Source of the DNA: Sulfitobacter delicatus
GTDB taxonomy: Bacteria > Pseudomonadota > Alphaproteobacteria > Rhodobacterales > Rhodobacteraceae
Assembly (NCBI RefSeq): GCF_900102535.1
Contig: NZ_FNBP01000003.1
Span: 318,754-382,753 of the forward strand
Length of the DNA stretch: 64,000 nt
Direction of reading: 5' to 3'
The notes under the pieces were generated by a model. The model had not been told where the DNA came from. It made no database searches and saw only the letters and a program-made list of their open reading frames with translations. Made by a program: the position numbers and the translations under genes. Below are positions 1 to 9,053 of this stretch, one piece after another; the stretch's first letter is position 1, and every line of letters starts with the position of its first letter.

Positions 1-2
1 AA

Positions 3-359
3 GCTCCTGTCGAAGTCGCCGAAGCCCCCGCTGCCGATCCTGCGATGATCAAGGCGGGCTCCAAAGTCTTCCGCAAGTGCAAATCCTGCCACCAGATTGG
101 TGCCAAAGCGAAAAACCGTGTCGGCCCCGTGCTGAACGGCATCGTTGATGGCCCGGCAGGCGCGGTCGATGGGTTCCGCTATTCCAAAGCGATGGAAGCG
201 GCGGCTGAGGAAGGTCTCGTTTGGTCTCACGACGAATTGAGCGCCTTCTTGGCCGATCCCAAAGGCTACATGAAAGGCACCAAAATGTCCTTCCGTGGTG
301 TGCGCAAAGAGGAAGATATCGAAGCGCTGATCGCCTACCTGCGTGACGCGTCGGAGTGA
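3..359 (+). CDS. c-type cytochrome, 5' end outside the window
   Basis: The reading frame is open from the first bases of the window, so the true start lies upstream and only the C-terminal ~118 residues are visible. The visible part begins with an Ala/Pro/Glu-rich stretch that looks like a linker, followed by a small class I cytochrome c domain. It carries the heme-binding motif CKSCH, and GTKMSF supplies the likely distal Met ligand. Electron transfer in the periplasm, or from a membrane-tethered position, is the expected role. The linker suggests a membrane-anchored cytochrome of the c552/cy type (inference). The stop is followed by ~120 bases leading to clpP. Confidence 0.85.
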   Translation, partial: APVEVAEAPAADPAMIKAGSKVFRKCKSCHQIGAKAKNRVGPVLNGIVDGPAGAVDGFRYSKAMEAAAEEGLVWSHDELSAFLADPKGYMKGTKMSFRGVRKEEDIEALIAYLRDASE

Positions 360-395
360 TCTGACAGATTAGGGAAAACTGACGTGCCTGCCCCC

Positions 396-425
396 CTTGA
401 ACCCCCATACCGGGGGGACTAATCT
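396..425 (+). promoter_or_regulatory. RpoH (sigma32)-like promoter of clpP
   Basis: CTTGAA at 396-401 and CTAATCT at 419-425 are separated by 17 bases. This resembles the heat-shock sigma factor consensus of alphaproteobacteria as I remember it. The position, about 55 bases before the clpP start, fits the known heat induction of clp genes. The spacer contains an inverted repeat, CCCCC/GGGGG. A start site near 432 would exclude an upstream extension of the clpP frame. Confidence 0.5.
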
Positions 426-480
426 CTGGGTAACAGTTTTGCGGGTATGGTCCCGCGAACAGGAACTGAGGCAGGCACGC

Positions 481-1137
481 ATGAACGACCCGATCAATAC
501 TTACATGAATACGCTCGTCCCAATGGTGGTTGAACAGACCAGCCGGGGCGAGCGTTCTTACGACATTTTCTCGCGGCTGCTGAAAGAACGGATCATCTTC
601 GTCAACGGGCCGATCCACAGCGGGATGAGCCATCTGGTCGTCGCCCAGCTTCTGCACCTTGAGGCGGAAAACCCTTCCAAAGAAATCAGCATGTATATCA
701 ACTCGCCCGGTGGCGAGGTGACGGCGGGTCTGTCGATCTATGACACGATGCAATACATCAAGCCCAAGGTTTCCACCCTGATCTGCGGCATGGCGGCCTC
801 CATGGGGTCGGTCATCGCGATTGGTGGCGAGAAGGGGATGCGGTTTGCGCTGCCCAATGCCGAGGTGATGATTCACCAGCCTTCCGGCGGCTCGCAGGGC
901 ATGGCCGAAGATATCCTGATCTCGGCGCGCCATATCGAGCGCACCCGTGAGCGGATGTATCAGCTTTACGTCAAACACTCCGGCCAGCCGCTCAAGACGG
1001 TGCAAAAGGCATTGGACCGTGATCTGTGGATGACGCCCGAAGAGGCCAAAGAGTGGGGTCATCTTGACGAGATCGTTGAGAGCCGGGGCAAGGCGGATGA
1101 TGCCGATGCTGCGGGCAAGGGCAAGAAAGACAAGTAA
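481..1137 (+). CDS. clpP: ATP-dependent Clp protease proteolytic subunit ClpP
   Basis: A 218-residue serine protease that forms the double-heptamer proteolytic chamber and works with ClpX or ClpA in the cytoplasm. The catalytic triad is visible: Ser107 in AASMG, His132 in MIHQPSGG and Asp181 in LDRD. Length and sequence match alphaproteobacterial ClpP throughout. The frame is open further upstream, but ATG 481 matches the family N-terminus ([10 protein letters not shown]) and lies downstream of the heat-shock-like promoter. clpX follows after a 123-base gap rich in hairpins, so the two genes may be co-transcribed but separately tuned. The C-terminal tail is lysine/aspartate-rich. Confidence 0.97.
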   Translation: MNDPINTYMNTLVPMVVEQTSRGERSYDIFSRLLKERIIFVNGPIHSGMSHLVVAQLLHLEAENPSKEISMYINSPGGEVTAGLSIYDTMQYIKPKVSTLICGMAASMGSVIAIGGEKGMRFALPNAEVMIHQPSGGSQGMAEDILISARHIERTRERMYQLYVKHSGQPLKTVQKALDRDLWMTPEEAKEWGHLDEIVESRGKADDADAAGKGKKDK

Positions 1138-1145
1138 TTGACGGA

Positions 1146-1229
1146 CCCGGCGCTGCATATTTTGCGATTGTAGCGCCGGGATCACTGGCCTAAGCTTGAG
1201 GCCAAACATCGCGGCCCTAAGTTTAGGGC
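1146..1229 (+). promoter_or_regulatory. three consecutive inverted repeats between clpP and clpX
   Basis: Three perfect inverted repeats lie in a row: CCCGGCGCT/AGCGCCGGG (1146-1154 and 1172-1180), TGGCCT/AGGCCA (1186-1191 and 1199-1204) and GCCCTAA/TTAGGGC (1214-1220 and 1223-1229). None has a clear U-tract. Possible roles are RNA processing or stability elements in a clpP-clpX transcript, or operators for a separate clpX promoter. Confidence 0.45.
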
Positions 1230-1260
1230 GGACATACACGACAGACCTGAAAGGTTTGAG

Positions 1261-2529
1261 ATGGCGAATACTTCCGGCAACGACAGCAAGAACACGCTCT
1301 ACTGCAGCTTCTGCGGCAAGAGCCAGCACGAGGTGCGCAAGCTGATTGCGGGGCCGACCGTGTTCATCTGCGACGAATGCGTCGAGCTGTGCATGGATAT
1401 TATCCGTGAGGAAACAAAGGCTTCGGGCCTCAAGGCGACTGACGGCGTGCCGACACCCCGCGATATCTGCGGCGTGCTGGACGACTATGTGATCGGTCAG
1501 GCCATGGCCAAGCGGGTGCTCTCGGTGGCTGTGCATAACCACTACAAGCGTCTGAACCACGCCCAGAAGGGCGGCGATATCGAACTGGCGAAATCCAACA
1601 TCTTGCTCATTGGCCCCACCGGCTGCGGCAAGACGCTGTTGGCGCAAACGCTGGCGCGGATCTTGGATGTGCCCTTTACCATGGCCGATGCCACCACGCT
1701 GACCGAGGCCGGTTATGTGGGTGAGGATGTTGAGAACATCATCCTCAAGCTGCTGCAATCGTCTGAGTACAACGTCGAGCGGGCGCAGCGCGGCATTGTC
1801 TATATTGACGAAGTCGACAAGATCACCCGCAAGTCGGAAAACCCCAGCATCACCCGTGATGTGTCGGGCGAAGGCGTGCAGCAGGCGCTCTTGAAGTTGA
1901 TGGAAGGCACCGTGGCTTCCGTGCCGCCACAGGGCGGGCGCAAGCATCCGCAGCAGGAATTCCTGCAGGTGGACACCACGAACATCCTCTTTATCTGCGG
2001 CGGTGCTTTTGCCGGTCTCGACAAGATCATCGCGACCCGCGGCAAGGGGTCGGCCATGGGCTTTGGCGCCGATGTGCGCGACCAAGACGCACGCGGCATT
2101 GGCGAGATCTTTACCGATCTGGAGCCGGAAGATCTGCTCAAGTTCGGTCTGATCCCGGAATTCGTGGGCCGTCTGCCGGTTCTGGCGACGCTCGAAGATC
2201 TTGACGAAGACGCGCTGGTGACGATCCTAACCGAGCCGAAGAACGCGTTGGTCAAACAGTACCAGCGTCTGTTTGAGCTGGAGGACACGCAGCTGACCTT
2301 TACCGATGACGCGCTGCAGGCGATTGCGAAACGCGCCATTGAGCGCAAGACCGGTGCGCGTGGTCTGCGGTCGATCCTCGAAGACATCCTGCTCGACACG
2401 ATGTTCGAACTGCCGGGTCTGGAGACTGTGACCGAAGTGGTTGTGAACGAGGAGGCCGTGACCTCTGAGGCCAAGCCGCTGATGATCCACGCGGACAGCG
2501 AAAGCAAAGAGCCCGCAACCGCAGGCTAA
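1261..2529 (+). CDS. clpX: ATP-dependent Clp protease ATP-binding subunit ClpX
   Basis: A 422-residue AAA+ unfoldase that recognises tagged substrates and threads them into ClpP. The N-terminal C4 zinc-binding domain is complete (Cys15, Cys18, Cys37, Cys40). Walker A is GPTGCGKT at about 118-125 and Walker B is VYIDE at about 180-184. The C-terminal half has the family features expected of ClpX, and the length is normal. It is preceded by AAGG at ribosome-binding distance and followed directly by an intrinsic terminator, so it ends the transcription unit. Confidence 0.97.
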   Translation: MANTSGNDSKNTLYCSFCGKSQHEVRKLIAGPTVFICDECVELCMDIIREETKASGLKATDGVPTPRDICGVLDDYVIGQAMAKRVLSVAVHNHYKRLNHAQKGGDIELAKSNILLIGPTGCGKTLLAQTLARILDVPFTMADATTLTEAGYVGEDVENIILKLLQSSEYNVERAQRGIVYIDEVDKITRKSENPSITRDVSGEGVQQALLKLMEGTVASVPPQGGRKHPQQEFLQVDTTNILFICGGAFAGLDKIIATRGKGSAMGFGADVRDQDARGIGEIFTDLEPEDLLKFGLIPEFVGRLPVLATLEDLDEDALVTILTEPKNALVKQYQRLFELEDTQLTFTDDALQAIAKRAIERKTGARGLRSILEDILLDTMFELPGLETVTEVVVNEEAVTSEAKPLMIHADSESKEPATAG

Positions 2530-2553
2530 GACCTGCGACGGGTGAAAGAGAGT

Positions 2554-2582
2554 AGGGCGGGCCGAAAGGCTCGCCCTTTTTC
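2554..2582 (+). terminator. intrinsic terminator after clpX
   Basis: The arms AGGGCGGGCC and GGCTCGCCCT enclose a GAAA loop and are followed by TTTTTC. It lies 24 bases after the clpX stop. Confidence 0.85.
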
Positions 2583-2601
2583 GTTGAGTTTGGCGGATGC
2601 C

Positions 2602-3531
2602 CTACGGGTTGGCGTAGCGGGGCGTTTCGTGAACTTCCGCAGGGAAGTATCCTGCCATCATGTCCTGCGGCCCTAGCCCAAGGGACAGGCACACCCCGGC
2701 CCGCTGCAGTTTTGCCATCTCCGCTCGGTCGAAACGGAACGTTATCTCGTAGATGCTGCGCAGGGCTGGTTCCGGATTGTCGGACTGAAGCACCTCTTGC
2801 AAAATGGTCCTCAACTTGCCGCGATAGCCGCGGGACGACAGGCGCCACTCCAGCTTTGCACGCCAGTTCCCATAGCCTTGGTCGATGAAGTGCAGAAGAT
2901 AGGCACCTTGCTCCCGTCCCAAGATCACATCAATGACAGCCTCATTATCCGGGGTCTGCAAGAAGTGCTGGCGGACCGTGTGGCCGATTAGGCCAGTGCG
3001 GGTGACAGACTTGCCATTCCAATGACCGCTCAGCCCACGCCGCTTCTGCATCGCGTCCGCAAGCTCGCCATAGACGGCGCGGCGGCACCAAGGCGGCATC
3101 TCGGTGCGGAAATGCATTTGACCTTGGACCTGAAGACACTGGATGCGTTCAGCAGGGCGGATCAGCAGTGCCCTGACGTGCGCGGGCTGGGCCGAGACTT
3201 CGTCTTTCAGGCTGCGCCCTTCGAGATAAAGCAACTCATCCGCGTCGAGGTTCAAAAACCAGCCGGGCGGAAGCCGGTCATAGACATATTGCATCGCCGC
3301 GTTCTGCCGCAGGGTGAAACGGGCGTCTGGCGCGACATTGGCTTCGGCCCAAAATGCTTGGGTGCAGGGGATCGTCAGGACTTTCTCATGCGATTTGAGG
3401 ATGTCGATCGCCGGATCGAAAGGGTCATCAAAGCAGAGAGCGAGACGGTCGACGCCCTGAGCAAGATGCCAGTTCACAAAGCGCATAGTGGTCTCAAGCG
3501 GCTCGCGCAGAATGGCACCCAGCACTAGCAT
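2602..3531 (-). CDS. glycosyltransferase family 2-like protein
   Basis: This 309-residue protein resembles the short GT2-like enzymes with a Glyco_tranf_2_4 type domain. The N-terminus (LGAILREPLETTMRFVNWHL) matches the typical opening of that family, and NLDADE at 94-99 is the DxD-type metal and sugar-nucleotide site. No membrane segment or signal peptide is seen, so it is probably cytoplasmic or membrane-associated. The gene lies 190 bases downstream of the FkbM/GT61 fusion gene on the same strand, which suggests a shared role in polysaccharide or glycan synthesis. The sugar and acceptor cannot be inferred. Confidence 0.75.
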   Translation of the reverse strand: MLVLGAILREPLETTMRFVNWHLAQGVDRLALCFDDPFDPAIDILKSHEKVLTIPCTQAFWAEANVAPDARFTLRQNAAMQYVYDRLPPGWFLNLDADELLYLEGRSLKDEVSAQPAHVRALLIRPAERIQCLQVQGQMHFRTEMPPWCRRAVYGELADAMQKRRGLSGHWNGKSVTRTGLIGHTVRQHFLQTPDNEAVIDVILGREQGAYLLHFIDQGYGNWRAKLEWRLSSRGYRGKLRTILQEVLQSDNPEPALRSIYEITFRFDRAEMAKLQRAGVCLSLGLGPQDMMAGYFPAEVHETPRYANP

Positions 3532-3723
3532 TTAGCGTGCTCTAATTGGGTTGCTTTGCCTGCCAAGCTGCTCATAGCGCTCAGTCCTTTCTTCGGTGGA
3601 CTTTGGCTATTGTTGTACGCTTGTTCTGTTTGACGCGCAGGGATTGGCGGCCCCACGCGACAGTTTAATTAACGTTGTTGTCTTCTAGTTACAGTTGAAT
3701 ATCGGGTGCCTCGTACTGCTGCC

Positions 3724-5499
3724 TCACGCCTTCTCCGGCACAACCTCGAACTTGGCGCCCAAACGAGCAAGGACATCCTTCTGGTCCAATTCCGCCCAAG
3801 GCTTCCCACCGCTATCGATAAAGCCCGACTGCGCAAGATCCTCCTGCAACGCGGGCATGTCCAACTCGCCCATCCACAACCGCGACTTGGCCTTGCCCAG
3901 CGGCTTCCATGACCGGGTAAGATGGCAGAGCGTCGCGGGGGTGATCCCGGCGAAACTTTGCAAATGCTGTTCCAACCCCCGCGTGGCCGAGGACGGGCGG
4001 CGCACGACAATAGCGACTTGCTGTTCGGGGCGGGCGACCATTGCAAGCAGATGCAGGGCCGAGCCCTCTGCCGCGATGATCTGGCGCGCGGCTTTGTAGA
4101 CTGCGATCTGCTCGCGCAGCCCATGTTTCTCGGGGTGGAAGATCGTATAGCCCTGTTCCGCCAAAGCGGCTTCCAGCGCCTCTTCCCCAATCAGATTGCC
4201 GCGCCCCGCAGGGAGTTTGCTGCGGCTGATATAGAGTTTCTCCGGTCCCTCAGGCGCAATGTCTTTCGCAAAGCGCCGCGCGATGGTGTCGCGGAAGGGC
4301 TGGGTGCCGGGGATCAGGCTGCCGAGGCCGAAACCTTGGCCGGGCACGATCAGCCGCTCCACACGGGCGGGGGCGTCGAGGCTGACCACAGGCTTGTCGC
4401 ACCCAAGCAGTTCAACGAAGTCGCGTTGATAGCCCGCAACTTCGCCACCGTTTCGGGCGCGTTTGGGGATAAAGAGAATGCCGTCGATCTCTTCATCGAG
4501 ATGATCCAGAGCCCAAAGCCGCGAGCTGCTCTCCACCAGAAAATGCCCAAAATGCATCCACAGCACGCCGCCCCAAAGCCACGTGCCAGCACGTTCGGCC
4601 ACATCACCCTGCGGCATCTCCGGCGGCGTGGTCAGCGCCCGGCCATTGCGCCAGAGCGCTGCCTGAGGGCAGGGGCGTCCGTCGCTTTGCAAAACCCCCG
4701 CAGGCTGCACCAGCCCGCCGGTTTGTGGTGGCATAACCAGGGCGTTGTCGAATGTCTTGATCTCGGTCGTCCAACCGCCTTCGGGCACAGGCGGGCGTTC
4801 TGCGGGGTCGAAGCTGCAGGCCCAAACACGGCGCGTGCAGAGACCCGGTTCCTTGCGGAAGCCCGCGCTTTCGAGAATACGTTTGCACTCGCGCATCCCT
4901 TCGCGGCCATAGGCCTCGGGGTGGAACTCAATCACCACCGCGCGCAGCCCGTCCAGGGAGGCATGACGCAGAAACTCCAACTCGCCGCCCTCAATGTCCA
5001 TCAACAGCACATCCGGCGCAAAGGCGCGGGTGATTTCGCTGTAGGCGATGGTGGGAACTTGCACTTCGGTTGTGGCGCGGCTGTCGCTGTCGATAAGGGA
5101 GGAGCCGAGGAAGGAATTGCGCACGTGGAAAGGCATGGTCTCAGGACGCTCTGGCGCACTGATGACGACCTGATTGTGCACGGCAATGGTGTCTTGCAGC
5201 CCGTTCAGTTCGTAGAGGGCGCGGATATGGGGGATGAGGGCAGGGTTGGCCTCAAACGACAGCACAGCCTCGGGCGCGCCGTTGTGCGCGGCGATGGCGC
5301 CGACAAGGCCCAGACCGGCGCCCATTTCCATCACCCGGTCCCCGGGGCGGATGACAGCCAGCGCGCCGTCGATCTCTTGCCCCTCGTAGCGGCCTGCGTT
5401 GATCCGCTCGATGCGCTTGTCATTAAGAAAAGGCGAATGCGGCACCTGCACACCGTGGCATTCTGCGGCCGCCTGCGGGATCTGTTCTGCCTGTGTCAT
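3724..5499 (-). CDS. FkbM-type methyltransferase fused to a GT61-like (DUF563) glycosyltransferase
   Basis: This 591-residue protein appears to hold two enzymes. Residues ~40-240 form a SAM-dependent FkbM-family methyltransferase with the SAM-binding loop MEMGAGLG at 57-64 and the family signature VLLMDIEGGE. Residues ~280-560 resemble GT61 glycosyltransferases (DUF563), with HFLVES, YISRSKL and AAEGSALH segments. The start at 5499 was chosen because GAGGG lies at the right distance; an upstream in-frame start at 5550 lacks this support. O-methylation and glycosyl transfer on one polypeptide suggest capping or tailoring of a surface glycan (inference). The neighbouring GT2-like gene supports this. 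Confidence 0.75.
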   Translation of the reverse strand: MTQAEQIPQAAAECHGVQVPHSPFLNDKRIERINAGRYEGQEIDGALAVIRPGDRVMEMGAGLGLVGAIAAHNGAPEAVLSFEANPALIPHIRALYELNGLQDTIAVHNQVVISAPERPETMPFHVRNSFLGSSLIDSDSRATTEVQVPTIAYSEITRAFAPDVLLMDIEGGELEFLRHASLDGLRAVVIEFHPEAYGREGMRECKRILESAGFRKEPGLCTRRVWACSFDPAERPPVPEGGWTTEIKTFDNALVMPPQTGGLVQPAGVLQSDGRPCPQAALWRNGRALTTPPEMPQGDVAERAGTWLWGGVLWMHFGHFLVESSSRLWALDHLDEEIDGILFIPKRARNGGEVAGYQRDFVELLGCDKPVVSLDAPARVERLIVPGQGFGLGSLIPGTQPFRDTIARRFAKDIAPEGPEKLYISRSKLPAGRGNLIGEEALEAALAEQGYTIFHPEKHGLREQIAVYKAARQIIAAEGSALHLLAMVARPEQQVAIVVRRPSSATRGLEQHLQSFAGITPATLCHLTRSWKPLGKAKSRLWMGELDMPALQEDLAQSGFIDSGGKPWAELDQKDVLARLGAKFEVVPEKA

Positions 5500-5622
5500 T
5501 GCTGCCCTCTCGTTTTGGCAAACCCTAGCCGCCTGCGCTCTCTGCGCCAAGCACCTTCGCGCCGAGGCTGGACGCCACGGCCCCCATGGTGCATATAACG
5601 GACAACAGGAACGGAGACCTCG

Positions 5623-6006
5623 ATGGGCATTCTCAATTCACTTTTGCGCAGCGTGACATGGTGGAACGGCCAGACGTTGAACACCCAGTTTTTCACCTGG
5701 CGCAAGGGCAGCAAAGTCGGCGAAGACGCGCAGGGTAACATCTATTACCGCAACGCGGATGACAGCAAACGCTGGGTGATCTTCAATGGTGAGGCCGAGG
5801 CAAGCCGGGTGAGCCCCGATTGGCACGGCTGGCTGCACCGCACTTGGGATGAACCGCCGACCGACAAGCCGATGGTGCATAAGCCTTGGGAAAAGGCCCA
5901 TGTCGAGAATCGCACCGGTACGGCCATGGCCTATGCGCCTGCGGGGTCTTTGCGCCGGGCCGAGCCGGTTGAGCGCAAGGACTACGAAGCGTGGCAGCCT
6001 GAGTAA
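5623..6006 (+). CDS. NADH:ubiquinone oxidoreductase NDUFA12-family subunit
   Basis: A 127-residue homologue of mitochondrial complex I accessory subunit NDUFA12 (B17.2), which alphaproteobacterial complex I also carries. Family features include the WWNGQT start region, GNIYYRN and the [13 protein letters not shown] segment. It acts on the cytoplasmic arm of NADH dehydrogenase. As is usual in these bacteria, the gene lies outside the nuo operon. A DUF2155 gene follows 42 bases later on the same strand, so the two are probably co-transcribed. Confidence 0.92.
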   Translation: MGILNSLLRSVTWWNGQTLNTQFFTWRKGSKVGEDAQGNIYYRNADDSKRWVIFNGEAEASRVSPDWHGWLHRTWDEPPTDKPMVHKPWEKAHVENRTGTAMAYAPAGSLRRAEPVERKDYEAWQPE

Positions 6007-6048
6007 GGCACGGCCAGCACTGTAGATTTCAGAACAGCAGGTAGGGTG

Positions 6049-6423
6049 ATGAGACAGCTATTTCTGGCGACAGCCCTCTTGGCCGCATCGGCCTTTGGGC
6101 CGGTGCAGGCGCAGGATGCCGCAGAGGTGGCGAGCGCTTCGGGCGGCGTGTTGCGCGCATTGGATAAGATTTCCGGCGATACCGTCGATCTTGAGGTCGC
6201 GACCGGGGCGTCGACGACTTTGGGCAACCTGCAGATTGCACTGGTTGATTGCCGCTATCCCGTGGGCGACCCGGCGGCCAATGCCTATGCGGCGCTTGAG
6301 ATCACGGAGACGGGCAAGCCCGGCGCGTTGTTCTCCGGCTGGATGATCGCCTCATCCCCCGCACTGAACGCGCTAGAGCATTTCCGCTACGATGTCTGGG
6401 TCATTCGCTGCACGACGTCATGA
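6049..6423 (+). CDS. DUF2155 domain protein with signal peptide
   Basis: This 124-residue exported protein has a clear Sec signal ([19 protein letters not shown]) and a DUF2155 core with paired cysteines (VDCRYP and VIRCTTS) and the [22 protein letters not shown] signature region. Its function is not established. The 3' end overlaps the convergent aat gene by 37 bases. In Rhodobacterales this gene often stands between the NDUFA12 gene and aat (recalled, not checked). A GTG three bases upstream is an alternative start. Confidence 0.85.
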   Translation: MRQLFLATALLAASAFGPVQAQDAAEVASASGGVLRALDKISGDTVDLEVATGASTTLGNLQIALVDCRYPVGDPAANAYAALEITETGKPGALFSGWMIASSPALNALEHFRYDVWVIRCTTS

Positions 6424-7022
6424 AGGCTTCGCTGGGGCGGGGCTGTGAAATCGGCATGTCCGAGTTTCGCGTCTTCTAGCTGCGCGTGATAAGCGGCGCG
6501 GCTGATCTCTATCGCGCCCAAGGACGCCAGATGGTCCGTCAGGAACTGCGTGTCGAACAGGGTAAAGCCCGCACGGTTGAGCCGATCCACCACAGCCGCC
6601 AGCGCCATCTTGGATGCGTTGGTCCGGCGCGAGAACATGCTCTCGCCAAAGAACGCCCGGCCTAGTGTGACGCCGTAGACCCCACCGACCAGCGCGTCGA
6701 CCTCCCAGACCTCCACCGAATGGGCATGGCCTGCGCGGTGCAGGGCGCTGTAGAGGGCGGTGATCTCACTGTTGATCCAGGTGTCGGCGCGGTCGGCGCA
6801 GCCCGCGACGACCCCGGCGAAGTCGCGGTTGATGGTGGTGGTGAAGGGGGTGCGCCGCATTGCGCGGGCGAGCGAGCGCGAGAGGTGAAACCCGTCCAGC
6901 GGCATCACCCCACGCCTGCGCGGATCGACCCAGAAAATCTCCGGGTCGTCCCGATGTTCGGCCATGGGGAAAATCCCCATGGCATAACCGTGTAGCAAGA
7001 TTTCGGGCGTCAGCTCCGACAT
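6387..7022 (-). CDS. aat: leucyl/phenylalanyl-tRNA--protein transferase
   Basis: This 211-residue enzyme attaches Leu or Phe to proteins with N-terminal Arg or Lys, marking them for the N-degron route through ClpS/ClpAP. Recognisable family segments are [33 protein letters not shown] and [20 protein letters not shown]. The start at 7022 gives the usual family N-terminus ([10 protein letters not shown]). It lies 10 bases downstream of the accC stop, so it probably belongs to an accB-accC-aat operon. Its 3' end overlaps the convergent DUF2155 gene. Confidence 0.95.
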   Translation of the reverse strand: MSELTPEILLHGYAMGIFPMAEHRDDPEIFWVDPRRRGVMPLDGFHLSRSLARAMRRTPFTTTINRDFAGVVAGCADRADTWINSEITALYSALHRAGHAHSVEVWEVDALVGGVYGVTLGRAFFGESMFSRRTNASKMALAAVVDRLNRAGFTLFDTQFLTDHLASLGAIEISRAAYHAQLEDAKLGHADFTAPPQRSLHDVVQRMTQTS

Positions 7023-7032
7023 CGGCGCGGCG

Positions 7033-8385
7033 TCAGGCGTTGCCGAGGTTGGTTTCCAGCCAGTGCTCCAGCCAGTGGATGTTATAGCCACCCGATTGCA
7101 CATCTTCCTCAGCCAAAAGCGCGTGAAAGAGCGGCACCGTGGTGTCGACACCGTCGACGATCAACTCACCCAAGGCCCGTCCCAGACGCGCCAGCGCCTC
7201 GGGCCGGTCGCGGCCATGGACGATGAGCTTGCCGATCAGGCTGTCATAGTAGGGCGGGATCGAATAGCCGTCGTAGAGCGCGCTATCCATCCGTACACCA
7301 AGACCGCCCGGCGCGTGATACTGCGTGATCCGGCCCGGGCAGGGCGCGAAGTTCGGCAGTTTCTCGGCGTTGATGCGGACCTCAATAGCGTGGCCGTTGA
7401 TGGTCAGATCGTCTTGGGTAAAGAACATCGGCAGGCCTTCGGCCACGCGAATCTGTTCGCGCACTAGATCGACGCCAAAGATCGCTTCGGTCACTGGGTG
7501 TTCCACCTGAAGACGGGTGTTCATCTCGATGAAATAGAACTCGCCGTTTTCATAGAGGAACTCGATTGTGCCCGCGCCGATGTAGTTGATGTTCGCCACG
7601 GCGTCCGCACAGACCTTACCGATCCGGGCGCGCTCTTCTTCGGTGATGGAGGGGCCGGGGGCTTCCTCAAAGACTTTCTGGTGGCGGCGCTGCAGCGAGC
7701 AGTCGCGCTCGCCCAAGTGGACTGCATTGCCCTTACCGTCGCCAAAGACCTGAATTTCGATGTGGCGCGGGGTGGTGAGGTATTTCTCGATATAGACTTC
7801 GTCATTGCCGAAGTTCGATTTGCCCTCGGCCCGCGCAGTCTGGAAGGCTTTTTCCATGTCCTTGGCGGTCTGGGCGACTTTCATGCCCTTGCCGCCGCCG
7901 CCTGCCGTGGCTTTGATGATGACCGGATAGCCGATCTCTTCGCCCAAGCGCTTGGCTTCTTCCAGCGACGCGACGCCGCCTTCGGAGCCGGGCACGCAAG
8001 GCACGCCGAGCTTTTTCATCGTGTCCTTGGCGGTGATCTTGTCGCCCATGACGCGGATGTGCTCGGCGGTCGGGCCGATGAAGGTCAAGCCGTGGTCTTC
8101 GATGATCTGCACGAAGTTGGCGTTTTCCGACAAGAAACCATAGCCGGGGTGGATCGCTTCGGCCCCGGTGATTTCGCAGGCCGCGATGATCGCCGGGATC
8201 GACAGGTAGCTTTGCGTCGAGGAGGGCGGACCGATGCAGACGGATTCGTCGGCCATGCGCACATGCATCGCGTCACTGTCGGCGGTGGAATGCACCGCGA
8301 CCGTCTGGATGCCCATTTCGCGGGCCGCGCGGATGACGCGCAGGGCGATCTCTCCACGGTTGGCGACTAGGATTTTGCTGAACAT
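7033..8385 (-). CDS. accC: acetyl-CoA carboxylase biotin carboxylase subunit
   Basis: This 450-residue ATP-grasp enzyme carboxylates the biotin carried by AccB, the first half-reaction of malonyl-CoA synthesis for fatty acids. The N-terminus [18 protein letters not shown], the glycine-rich ATP loop GGGGKGMK and the catalytic region [14 protein letters not shown] are all present, and the length is standard. It starts 9 bases after accB, indicating a two-gene unit with aat behind it. Confidence 0.97.
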   Translation of the reverse strand: MFSKILVANRGEIALRVIRAAREMGIQTVAVHSTADSDAMHVRMADESVCIGPPSSTQSYLSIPAIIAACEITGAEAIHPGYGFLSENANFVQIIEDHGLTFIGPTAEHIRVMGDKITAKDTMKKLGVPCVPGSEGGVASLEEAKRLGEEIGYPVIIKATAGGGGKGMKVAQTAKDMEKAFQTARAEGKSNFGNDEVYIEKYLTTPRHIEIQVFGDGKGNAVHLGERDCSLQRRHQKVFEEAPGPSITEEERARIGKVCADAVANINYIGAGTIEFLYENGEFYFIEMNTRLQVEHPVTEAIFGVDLVREQIRVAEGLPMFFTQDDLTINGHAIEVRINAEKLPNFAPCPGRITQYHAPGGLGVRMDSALYDGYSIPPYYDSLIGKLIVHGRDRPEALARLGRALGELIVDGVDTTVPLFHALLAEEDVQSGGYNIHWLEHWLETNLGNA

Positions 8386-8394
8386 GATCTGCCC

Positions 8395-8901
8395 TTATTC
8401 CATGATCACCAGCGGTGCGCCGAACTCAACCGCATCGCCGTCACCGACGAGGATGCGCTTAACGGTGCCAGCGCGGGGGGCGGGAATGTGGTTCATCGTC
8501 TTCATGGCTTCGACGATCAGAAGTGTGTCACCTTCGGAGACGGACGCACCGACAGTGATGAAGGGCGGCGCACCGGGCTCACCCTGCAGGTAGACCGTGC
8601 CAACCATGGGCGAGGTCACCGCGCCGGGGTGATCCGCAGGATCGGCATCCGCAGAAGCAGGCGCGCTTGCAGGGGCGCTGGCCGGTGCAGCGGCAGGTGC
8701 GGCTGCGGCAGGGGCGGCTTGATACTGCTGCTGCGGGGCGGCCATGATCTGCTGCGGCGGCTTGCGGCTGACGCGCACGTTCAGGCTGTCGTCCTCGGCG
8801 TAATCGCGTTTGACCTGAAGCTCAGTCAGGTCATTTTCATTCAGCAGCTCGGCGAGGGCCTTGATGAAGGCCACGTCACTGTCATGGGTGTTTTTTGTCA
8901 T
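8395..8901 (-). CDS. accB: acetyl-CoA carboxylase biotin carboxyl carrier protein
   Basis: This 168-residue protein has an N-terminal region, an Ala/Pro-rich flexible linker (about 54-90) and a C-terminal biotinyl domain. The biotinylated lysine is Lys134 in EAMKTMN; the more common motif is EAMKMMN, and the Thr variant is seen in alphaproteobacteria. It is the first gene of the accB-accC-aat unit and faces away from the AMP-binding pseudogene, with a 152-base divergent intergenic region. Confidence 0.95.
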   Translation of the reverse strand: MTKNTHDSDVAFIKALAELLNENDLTELQVKRDYAEDDSLNVRVSRKPPQQIMAAPQQQYQAAPAAAAPAAAPASAPASAPASADADPADHPGAVTSPMVGTVYLQGEPGAPPFITVGASVSEGDTLLIVEAMKTMNHIPAPRAGTVKRILVGDGDAVEFGAPLVIME

Positions 8902-9053
8902 TGGATCCTCGAAGATTTCGACAGGCCAGCAGCCCGTCGCTGCGCGATTGATTGTGCTCGCTTATAGGGCATGGGCAAAGCCATGAAAAGCCAACTGTTG
9001 TCTAGGGGCTTAAGGCTTGGCATCTTCGCCGAAACGCGAGGGAGGGCGGAGCG

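Noticed and set aside
397..480. N-terminal extension of ClpP from an upstream in-frame start
   Set aside because: It would run through the heat-shock-like promoter, and the family N-terminus starts at the ATG at 481.
49..2085. Long minus-strand open frame opposite clpP and clpX
   Set aside because: It lies fully antisense to two strongly conserved genes; its His/Arg/Leu-rich composition is what the complement of GC-rich coding gives, and no domain is recognisable.
3922..5598. 558-residue plus-strand frame opposite the FkbM/GT61 gene
   Set aside because: The minus-strand frame shows clear enzyme motifs and a ribosome binding site; the plus-strand product has none.
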